From: Nitrosopumilus sp. UBA526
GTDB taxonomy: Archaea; Thermoproteota; Nitrososphaeria; Nitrososphaerales; Nitrosopumilaceae
Reading direction: 5' to 3'
Assembly: GCA_002506665.1 (NCBI GenBank)
Contig: DAXZ01000025.1
Location: 10,232-15,354 of the forward strand
Length of the DNA: 5,123 bases
The position numbers and the translations under genes were made by a program. Position 1 is the stretch's first letter. The number at the start of each line of letters is the position of its first letter. Positions 1 to 5,123 of this stretch are shown one piece after another. Under the pieces are notes generated by a model. The model saw only the letters and a program-made list of their open reading frames with translations. It was not told the DNA's origin and did not search any database.

Positions 1-1
1 T

Positions 2-649
2 GGTGCAACACAGTCTGCTGTACCCATTGTTGGAGGAGAGACTGCGATAATGCCTGATGTCATTGAGGGCAAAGGTTTTGCATTTGACCTGGCAGGAATG
101 ACTGTGGGCCTGCTTGAAAAAAAAGAGATGGTCCTAGGCCACAAGATACGGGCAGGCGATGTAATAATAGGTGCACATAGTTCTGGAATCCACTCAAACG
201 GCTACTCGCTTGCAAGACAGGCATTGCTCACAAAATACTCGATTCTAGACAAAGTACGGGGGGTGGGAATTATAGGCAATGCACTGCTAAAACCTACTAC
301 AATATACACAAAACCAGTCCTTGAGATTAACAAGAGATGTACAATTCACGGTCTTGCGCACATCACAGGTGGGTCATTTACAAAGCTGCTACGCCTCAAA
401 AATATAGGATACCGCATAGACTCTCTGCCACGACTTCCTCCTATAATGGGACTAGTAGAAGAACAGGGAGTAGACCTTGCAGAGATGTACAAGACGTTTA
501 ACATGGGAGTAGGGTTCTGCGTGATTGCAGCAACAGACCAGGCAACTAGGATACGTCAGATATTTAAAAAACATGGAATTCAGAGTCAGGAGATCGGAAG
601 GATAGTCTCTGAGCGGGGGGTCTTTGTAAACTCGAAAAAAATTGCTTGA
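2..649 (+). CDS. purM: Phosphoribosylformylglycinamidine cyclo-ligase (AIR synthetase), C-terminal part, 5' end outside window
   Basis: PurM uses ATP to close the imidazole ring, converting FGAM to AIR in cytosolic de novo purine synthesis. The reading frame is open from base 2, upstream of the first ATG at 50, and the extra residues (VGGETAIMPD region) are conserved PurM sequence. The gene is therefore cut by the window edge, and the ATG at 50 is an internal Met, not the start. About 216 residues are visible, against roughly 330-350 in the full family. Recognisable blocks in order are GGETA-MP, FDLAGMTVGLLEK, GDVIIGAHSSGIHSNGYSL, LLKPTTIYTKPVL, GLAHITGG and FNMGVG, ending in a TGA at 647-649. 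These match the C-terminal half of the PurM/AIRS fold. The block that often reads HITGGG reads HITGGS here. The frame is intact. The next gene begins 68 bases downstream with its own promoter-like element, so co-transcription is not required. Family identity is very secure. Confidence 0.95.
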   Translation, partial: GATQSAVPIVGGETAIMPDVIEGKGFAFDLAGMTVGLLEKKEMVLGHKIRAGDVIIGAHSSGIHSNGYSLARQALLTKYSILDKVRGVGIIGNALLKPTTIYTKPVLEINKRCTIHGLAHITGGSFTKLLRLKNIGYRIDSLPRLPPIMGLVEEQGVDLAEMYKTFNMGVGFCVIAATDQATRIRQIFKKHGIQSQEIGRIVSERGVFVNSKKIA

Positions 650-659
650 TTTAACGCCG

Positions 660-708
660 GCAAAATAATTTCAGATATTATATCACCTTATATGCCAGAT
701 TATTTTGC
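660..708. repeat. 10-bp perfect inverted repeat (arms 660-669 and 699-708) between purM and the antiporter gene
   Basis: The left arm GCAAAATAAT (660-669) is the exact reverse complement of the right arm ATTATTTTGC (699-708), with a 29-base spacer. Inside the spacer is an 11-base palindrome, GATATTATATC (674-684), and the TATA-like box of the next gene. The repeat is seen directly. Its role is unknown: it could be an operator around the antiporter promoter, or a weak hairpin at the 3' end of the purM transcript. AT richness makes a chance origin possible. Confidence 0.45.
688..694 (+). promoter_or_regulatory. Putative TATA box for the cation/proton antiporter gene
   Basis: The sequence TTATATG is centred about 27 bases before the ATG at 718. 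Archaeal TATA boxes lie about 26-27 bases before the transcription start, so transcription would begin at or next to the start codon and give a leaderless mRNA. This fits the absence of a Shine-Dalgarno sequence before the ATG (CTATCATATG). An alternative is the AT stretch at 675-682, which would leave a leader of roughly 12-15 bases. This is inferred from position and composition only. Confidence 0.5.
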
Positions 709-717
709 ATCTATCAT

Positions 718-1950
718 ATGGTGGCAGAGGCGTCTTTCATTCAGACAATAATCGGTGTGGGGATACTTCTCTTTGCAGCAAAGCTGATGGCTGAGCTATT
801 CTTGAGACTCAAACTCCCCATAGTGTTAGGCGAGCTGCTAGCCGGCATGATTGTGGGGCCGTTTGCACTAGGCTCTTTTTTCGTAATTGATGGCCAGCAC
901 CTGCTTCATATCAATAGTGAGATCAGGGTGCTTGGAGAGATTGGCGCCATTGTAATTCTATTTATGGCTGGACTTGAGATGACTCCAAAAGAGTTTATCA
1001 GGGGCGGCAAGGCATCCTTTACGATAGGCACACTCGGGGTTGTAATACCGTTTTTTGCCGGCCTTGTGGTATTTCAGATGTTTGGCTTTGATGCGCTACA
1101 GTCGATGCTTATTGCCACGGCGCTTACTGCAACAAGCATCGCAATCTCGATTCAGGTACTAACTGAGTTTGGCAAGATAAAGACCCCGGAGGCCAGACTT
1201 ATCATTGGCGCGGCAGTAGTAGATGATATTTTGGCAATTGCCATCCTGTCAGTCGTATCATCGATTGCAGGATCAGAAGCAGGCATTGAGGGTATTGAAA
1301 TTACTGATGTTGTATTTACAATTCTTGAGGTACTAGGATTCTTTGCAATAATGCTCATTGTGGCAGTACTGGTAATCCCAAGGGTAATCACACCAAAACT
1401 ATGGAGGGCAAAGGGCAGTGTGGAGGGCATTGCAACTGCGGCGTTTTTTGGAGCGGCCGCGCTTGCAGGCTCGATAGGCCTGTCCCCGATCGTTGGGGCA
1501 TTTGCAGTGGGAATGGCATTGTCTACGGCCCAGGTATTTGAAAAGATAGAGAGCTATGTTAGCAAGATTGGTCTCATATTTGCGCCGCTCTTCTTTGCAA
1601 TAATTGGGGCGCAGGTGGACTTGAGATCAGTCAACTTGGAGATTCTGATGCTAAGCGGGGTGATAATTGTAATTGCAATAGTGACAAAGCTGTTCGGATG
1701 CGGACTGCCTGCAATGCTGTTTTTGAAAAACAAGCAACAGGGAATGCGAGTCGGAATCGGAATGATCTCAAGGGGTGAGGTCGGTCTCATCGTTGCCGGT
1801 GTCGGAGTAACTGCTGAGATTCTTACATCTGAGGTCTATTCTACAATTGTAATCATGGTTGCAGTAACTACCATTATCACGCCAATATGGCTAAAGTTAG
1901 AGTACAGAAAGGAACAAAGACAAAACGCCACTTCGTCATCAGTTACATAG
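718..1950 (+). CDS. CPA2-family monovalent cation/proton antiporter (Kef/NapA type), membrane domain only
   Basis: This is an integral membrane exchanger of the Na+/H+ exchanger superfamily (PF00999), expected to swap Na+ or K+ for H+ and so serve pH or ion homeostasis. The 410 residues are almost entirely hydrophobic helices, about 12-13 by eye. Landmarks are the N-terminal LPIVLGELLAGMIVGP (residues 33-48), GLEMTP (85-90), the TALTATSIAISIQVL unwound-helix region (134-148), the paired aspartates in AAVVDDILAIAIL (D169, D170), the LSPIVGAFAVGMAL segment (255-268), a lysine in the IVTKLFG helix (K323) and SRGEVGLI (351-358). In characterised relatives such as Thermus NapA, a DD pair plus a lysine marks electrogenic Na+/H+ exchange, whereas Kef K+ transporters usually have QD. 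Na+/H+ exchange is thus the better guess, but specificity is unproven. There is no C-terminal RCK/TrkA-N domain; the protein ends in a short polar tail. The ATG at 718 is supported by the upstream TATA spacing and by the N-terminal helix starting right after it. Confidence 0.9.
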   Translation: MVAEASFIQTIIGVGILLFAAKLMAELFLRLKLPIVLGELLAGMIVGPFALGSFFVIDGQHLLHINSEIRVLGEIGAIVILFMAGLEMTPKEFIRGGKASFTIGTLGVVIPFFAGLVVFQMFGFDALQSMLIATALTATSIAISIQVLTEFGKIKTPEARLIIGAAVVDDILAIAILSVVSSIAGSEAGIEGIEITDVVFTILEVLGFFAIMLIVAVLVIPRVITPKLWRAKGSVEGIATAAFFGAAALAGSIGLSPIVGAFAVGMALSTAQVFEKIESYVSKIGLIFAPLFFAIIGAQVDLRSVNLEILMLSGVIIVIAIVTKLFGCGLPAMLFLKNKQQGMRVGIGMISRGEVGLIVAGVGVTAEILTSEVYSTIVIMVAVTTIITPIWLKLEYRKEQRQNATSSSVT

Positions 1951-1965
1951 TCTGATTGCCAAAGA

Positions 1966-2082
1966 TACTGTGACGTGAAACCATACTGTACAAACATGTC
2001 ATAAAAAATACAAAGGTAACTCGGGCAGTTATCGGGTCTCTCATTCATGCTTTGACGCAGAATCGTACTTTGACTGGAAACC
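1966..2082. repeat. Imperfect 17-bp direct repeat, copies exactly 100 bp apart (1966-1982 and 2066-2082)
   Basis: The two copies read TACTGTGACGTGAAACC and TACTTTGACTGGAAACC and match at 14 of 17 positions. The similarity fades on both sides, so this is not a large tandem duplication. A further ACTGTGAC at 2097-2104 repeats part of the first copy. It could be a pair of regulator binding sites upstream of elp3, or coincidence. No protein is known to me for this motif. Confidence 0.35.
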
Positions 2083-2107
2083 TGTATCTAAATATCACTG
2101 TGACAAG

Positions 2108-2115
2108 TTATTTAA
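2108..2115 (+). promoter_or_regulatory. Putative TATA box for the elp3-lysS transcript
   Basis: TTATTTAA is centred about 28 bases before the elp3 ATG at 2140, preceded by the purine-containing ACAAG where a BRE would sit. The spacing predicts a transcription start at or beside the ATG, hence a leaderless mRNA, and the bases just before the ATG (ACAGAGCATTC) show no Shine-Dalgarno match. A second AT-rich candidate lies at 2088-2096 (CTAAATAT region) and would give a leader of about 20 bases. This is inferred from sequence alone. Confidence 0.5.
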
Positions 2116-2134
2116 CAGCTGTACCAAGACAGAG

Positions 2135-2146
2135 CATTCATGAATG
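2135..2146. repeat. 12-bp perfect palindrome centred on the elp3 start codon
   Basis: CATTCATGAATG equals its own reverse complement and contains the ATG at 2140-2142. The half CATTCATG also occurs at 2042-2049. A palindrome here could bind a dimeric repressor just over the predicted transcription start, but half of it is coding sequence (Met-Asn-Asp), so a chance origin is quite possible. Confidence 0.35.
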
Positions 2147-3717
2147 ACACGATTCTGTTCAAGGCATGCGGCGAGATAACACAAAACCTCTTGAGAATCA
2201 GAGAACCTAGCAAGAGCCAAGTAAAAAAAGAGATAATGCGGGCATGTACCAAATATGCACTTGAGCGGATTCCAAGAAACTATGAGATATTATCGACGGT
2301 AACAGAGTCTGACTTTGAAAAGCTAAAGAGGGTACTGATAAGAAAGCCCACAAAGACTGCTTCAGGCGTATCTGTGGTGGCACTGATGCCAAAGCCATAT
2401 GCATGTCCACACGGCCGTTGCACATACTGCCCGGGAGGCATAGAGTACAACTCGCCTAACAGCTATACTGGAAAGGAGCCTTCATCGCTTAATGCCATTG
2501 AAAACAAGTTTGATCCCAAACTGCAGATAACCTCAAAGATTGAGAGGCTGATTGCGTTTGGTCATGACCCCTCAAAGATGGAGATTGTAATTGTTGGCGG
2601 GACGTTTCTGTTTATGCCACTTGACTATCAGAGGGATTTTATAAAATCATGCTATGACGCGCTAAACGGTACTGATTCCAAAGACCTTAACGAAGCAAAG
2701 ACCAGAAATGAGCGCGCATCAATACGAAACGTGGGGTTTACAATAGAGACCAAGCCTGACTATTGCAAGCAAGAACACATTGACCTGATGCTAAGCTATG
2801 GCATTACCCGGATAGAGATAGGTGTCCAGTCACTTCAGGCGCGTGTCTATGATATGGTAAACAGGGGTCACAACTATGGCGATGTAACAGAGTCATTTCA
2901 ATTATCAAAGGATGCCGGATACAAGATTGTGGCGCACATGATGCCGGGGCTTCCTACGGTAACACCTCAGGAGGACATTGCTGATTTTAAGCGACTCTTC
3001 TCAGACTCGCAGCTGCGCCCTGACATGCTCAAAATATATCCCACACTTGTCATACGTGGCACGCCGCTGTATGACAAGTATATACAGAAAAAATATGTGC
3101 CGTACTCTGATGATGAGATGATTCATGTCTTAACTGAGGCAAAACGAAATGTTCCCAAATGGGTGAGAATAATGAGGGTGCAAAGGGAGATCTCTGCAGG
3201 TGAGATAGTTGCAGGCCCAAAACACGGAAACTTGCGACAGATGGTTCACCAAAATCTTGCATTGCAGGGACTCGTATGCAAGTGTATCCGGTGCAGAGAG
3301 GCGGGTCTAGCAAACAAGCCACGTGATAAAGATATACGTCTGACTAGAATAGATTACGAGTCTTCAGGCGGCGATGAGGTCTTTTTATCATATGAGGATA
3401 AAAACGAGACAGTCTATGGGTTTTTGAGGCTACGAAGGCCTAGCACTCTGGCACACCGAGACGAGATTGATTCAGATACCTGCATAGTGCGGGAGATTCA
3501 TGTGTATGGACGATCACTAAAAATTGGACAAAGAGATGACGGTGAGATTCAGCATCTGGGATTGGGCAAGAATCTGATGCGCGAGGCAGAACGAATATCT
3601 CGCGAAGACTTTGATGCCAAAAGACTCTTGGTCATTAGCGCAGTTGGTACCAGAGAGTACTATCGCAAGCTGGGGTATTTGTTATATGGGCCGTACATGT
3701 CAAAGACATTGAACTAA
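2140..3717 (+). CDS. elp3: Elp3 tRNA carboxymethyluridine synthase (radical SAM plus acetyltransferase domains)
   Basis: Elp3 installs the carboxymethyl group on C5 of wobble uridine 34 in tRNAs, using S-adenosylmethionine and acetyl-CoA; archaeal Elp3 is known to act without the other Elongator subunits. At 525 residues it is normal family length. An N-terminal tRNA-binding helical region (about 1-85) is followed by the radical SAM domain with the 4Fe-4S ligands C89, C94 and C97 in CPHGRCTYCPGG, then SYTGKEPSS, VGGTF (152-156), FTIETKPD (200-207), RIEIGVQS (224-231) and HMMPGLP (266-272). A cysteine group CKCIRC (380-385) sits at the usual zinc-site linker. The C-terminal GNAT domain (about 395-525) has the acetyl-CoA loop QHLGLGKNLM (471-480) and the conserved GTREYYRKLGY (503-513) with its tyrosines. 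All key residues visible to me are present. Older annotations call it a histone acetyltransferase, but tRNA modification is the supported role. It ends in TAA one base before lysS. Confidence 0.97.
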   Translation: MNDTILFKACGEITQNLLRIREPSKSQVKKEIMRACTKYALERIPRNYEILSTVTESDFEKLKRVLIRKPTKTASGVSVVALMPKPYACPHGRCTYCPGGIEYNSPNSYTGKEPSSLNAIENKFDPKLQITSKIERLIAFGHDPSKMEIVIVGGTFLFMPLDYQRDFIKSCYDALNGTDSKDLNEAKTRNERASIRNVGFTIETKPDYCKQEHIDLMLSYGITRIEIGVQSLQARVYDMVNRGHNYGDVTESFQLSKDAGYKIVAHMMPGLPTVTPQEDIADFKRLFSDSQLRPDMLKIYPTLVIRGTPLYDKYIQKKYVPYSDDEMIHVLTEAKRNVPKWVRIMRVQREISAGEIVAGPKHGNLRQMVHQNLALQGLVCKCIRCREAGLANKPRDKDIRLTRIDYESSGGDEVFLSYEDKNETVYGFLRLRRPSTLAHRDEIDSDTCIVREIHVYGRSLKIGQRDDGEIQHLGLGKNLMREAERISREDFDAKRLLVISAVGTREYYRKLGYLLYGPYMSKTLN

Positions 3718-3718
3718 G

Positions 3719-5123
3719 ATGACAGAGATTATCGGCAAGGGGACATGGATTGACAAGCTGGCATCTGAACTGCTGGAGCGTGAGCATAAACTCGGACGTA
3801 ATACTAGTGTACTGCGAGTCGAGAGCGGCCTTGGAGCATCTGGAATCCCACATATTGGAAGTCTAGGTGATGCCGTAAGGGCATATGGTGTCAAGCTGGC
3901 ACTGGAAAATCTTGGACATAAATCCAAACTCGTTGCATATTCCGACGATCTTGACGGACTGCGAAAGATTCCTACAGGACTGCCTGAATCATTACAAGAG
4001 CATATTGCAAAGCCGGTATCCCTGATTCCGGATCCTTATGGATGTCATGACTCTTATGGAATGCACATGAGCAGTATTTTACTTGATAGTCTTGATAGGG
4101 TCGGGATAAAATATGAGTTTAGACGTGCAGTAGATACCTACAGACAGGGAATATTAAAAGAACAGATTCACACAATACTTCAAAACAGCGCCCTGATTGG
4201 GGAGAAAATATCTGACCTTGTAGGCCAGAAAAAGTACAGACAGTACCTGCCCTACTTTCCTGTCTGTGCAAACTGTAACAGGCTGTACACTGCGCAAACC
4301 ATCGAATACATTGCAGATGAGCGCAAGGTAAGATATGCCTGCAATGATGCCGAGATTGACTCTAATGTTATCAAGGGATGTGGCCATACCGGGGAGGCAG
4401 ACATTGGTACAGACCTGGGCAAGCTTGCCTGGAAGGTAGAGTTTGCTGCAAGATGGGCCGCATTTGATATACGGTTTGAGGCCTATGGCAAGGACATTAT
4501 GGACTCTGTTCGGGTCAATGACTGGGTGGCAGAAAATGTACTCGGATTCCCGCCACCCTACCATGCAAAGTACGAGATGTTTCTAGACAAGGGCGGACGC
4601 AAGATCTCAAAGTCATCAGGAAATGTAATTACTGCGCAAAAGTGGCTCGAGTTTGGAACCCCTGAATCAATTCTGTTGTTGCTGTACAAGAGAATTACAG
4701 GCGCCCGAGAGCTTGGTCTTGAGGATGTTCCGTCTCTGATGGCAGAACACGATGAGCTCGAAGATATCTACTTTGGACGAACCCGTGTGGATAATCCTGC
4801 AAAACTCTCAAAACTCAAAGGACTCTACGAGTATGTGCATCTCTTGGCGCCTCCCAAAACTCCGAGCACTCACATAAACTATCGACTCTTGGTGGAACTA
4901 GCAAAGGTATTCCGGGAATCAAGAACTGTGCGGATTACAAAGAAACTAGTTGATTATGGCATAATTGCAGACACTAGTGATACAGTAGAGAAACTAGTCA
5001 CCCTTGCAGGCAACTTTGCTGACGAGTTTGACATGCAAGAAAAGATTTCTGTTACCCTGGATGATACTGCAAAAAATGCACTACGACAGCTTGCTGATTC
5101 ATTAACTAATAATAATAATAATA
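3719..5123 (+). CDS. lysS: Lysyl-tRNA synthetase, class I type, 3' end outside window
   Basis: This enzyme charges tRNA-Lys with lysine in the cytosol using ATP. The frame opens at the ATG at 3719, a single base after the elp3 stop, and stays open to the right edge, showing 468 residues; class I LysRS proteins are usually about 500-540, so only the C-terminal end is missing. It belongs to the class I fold (PF01921), unrelated to the class II LysRS of most bacteria and eukaryotes. Signatures are the HIGH-type PHIGS (44-48), the family block AYSDDLDGLRKIPTGLP (73-89), IPDPYGCHDSYGMH (103-116), a probable zinc site with C183 and C186 plus C208, C221 and H223, ARWAAFD (244-250), and the KMSKS-type KISKSSGN (295-302). 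The C-terminal helical part (about 340-460) is the expected anticodon-binding region. No Shine-Dalgarno is visible, so translation probably depends on elp3 termination and reinitiation. The last visible codons are five AAT (Asn). Confidence 0.96.
   Translation, partial: MTEIIGKGTWIDKLASELLEREHKLGRNTSVLRVESGLGASGIPHIGSLGDAVRAYGVKLALENLGHKSKLVAYSDDLDGLRKIPTGLPESLQEHIAKPVSLIPDPYGCHDSYGMHMSSILLDSLDRVGIKYEFRRAVDTYRQGILKEQIHTILQNSALIGEKISDLVGQKKYRQYLPYFPVCANCNRLYTAQTIEYIADERKVRYACNDAEIDSNVIKGCGHTGEADIGTDLGKLAWKVEFAARWAAFDIRFEAYGKDIMDSVRVNDWVAENVLGFPPPYHAKYEMFLDKGGRKISKSSGNVITAQKWLEFGTPESILLLLYKRITGARELGLEDVPSLMAEHDELEDIYFGRTRVDNPAKLSKLKGLYEYVHLLAPPKTPSTHINYRLLVELAKVFRESRTVRITKKLVDYGIIADTSDTVEKLVTLAGNFADEFDMQEKISVTLDDTAKNALRQLADSLTNNNNN
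5107..5123 (+). repeat. (AAT)n trinucleotide tract inside the lysS frame, cut by the window edge
   Basis: From 5108 there are five consecutive in-frame AAT codons plus one further A at the edge, giving a poly-asparagine run of at least five residues after Ser-Leu-Thr. The tract may continue outside the window. Because the unit is three bases, gain or loss of copies would keep lysS in frame. In one of the two other frames the same tract reads as consecutive TAA stop codons. The repeat is seen directly; a function for it is not evident. Confidence 0.8.

Larger units (their letters stand above)
1951..2139. other. 189-base gap between the antiporter gene and elp3, no gene recognised
   Basis: I see no tRNA, no convincing C/D-box RNA motif pair and no plausible small coding frame here. 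There is no strong T-tract terminator on the + strand after the antiporter stop; the longest homopolymer is an A run near 2002-2008. The gap holds an imperfect direct repeat (1966-1982 and 2066-2082), two copies of CATTCATG (2042-2049 and 2135-2142), two copies of ACTGTGAC (1967-1974 and 2097-2104) and the TATA-like box of elp3. It is best read as an upstream regulatory and 3'-end region. Confidence 0.6.

Noticed and set aside
50..52. ATG at 50 as the start of purM
   Set aside because: The frame is open to base 2 and the residues before this ATG (VGGETAI region) are conserved PurM sequence, so the true start is upstream of the window.
1152..2048. Minus-strand open frames at 1152-1430, 1554-1790 and 1836-2048
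   Set aside because: They are antisense to the antiporter gene or run out of it, with low-complexity Ser/Thr/Ile composition typical of the reverse complement of a membrane protein gene. The one reaching the gap (1836-2048) has no family features.
1951..2139. Possible tRNA or C/D-box guide RNA in the gap
   Set aside because: No cloverleaf-forming arms or T-loop sequence were found, and no RTGATGA box with a matching CTGA box at suitable spacing.
3108..3119. CTCTGATGATGAG stretch resembling a C box
   Set aside because: It lies in the middle of elp3 and encodes the normal YSDDEM segment; no paired D box or guide arrangement is evident.
2207..3927. Minus-strand open frames at 2207-2425, 3050-3322, 3635-3853 and 3700-3927
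   Set aside because: All are opposite elp3 or lysS coding sequence, overlap one another in part, and show no protein-like motifs.
4154..4564. 136-codon open frame on the minus strand opposite lysS
   Set aside because: It lies wholly inside the well-supported lysS gene, has no recognisable domain, and has no upstream promoter or partner gene.

Overview
This window looks like ordinary core chromosome of an archaeon, most likely an ammonia-oxidising Nitrososphaerota (Thaumarchaeota) lineage. The evidence is a class I lysyl-tRNA synthetase, a stand-alone Elp3 with the short archaeal CX4CX2C cluster motif, frequent ATA and AGG/AGA codons, no clear Shine-Dalgarno sequences, and TATA-like elements about 27-28 bases before start codons, as in leaderless archaeal transcripts. 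Base composition looks intermediate by eye. The phylum-level assignment is inference.

Layout: all four genes are on the + strand. Positions 1-649 hold the 3' part of purM (de novo purine synthesis), cut by the left edge. A 68-base gap with a TATA-like box and a 10-bp inverted repeat precedes a 410-aa CPA2-type cation/proton antiporter (718-1950). A 189-base gap with no recognisable gene carries a second TATA-like box and some short repeats. Then come elp3 (2140-3717), encoding the tRNA wobble-uridine modification enzyme, and lysS (from 3719), encoding a class I LysRS that runs off the right edge inside an (AAT)n tract.

How the genes work together: purM and the antiporter appear to be separately transcribed housekeeping genes with no clear link to the rest. 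elp3 and lysS are separated by a single base and almost certainly share a transcript. Elp3 modifies U34 of tRNAs with a U in the wobble position, and tRNA-Lys(UUU) is a classical substrate of that pathway, so the pair plausibly links modification and charging of the same tRNA. No mobile element, CRISPR array, tRNA, rRNA or defence system was seen. I did not find an exciting undescribed system; the notable points are the elp3-lysS coupling, the Asn-codon repeat at the edge, and small repeats in the two gaps.
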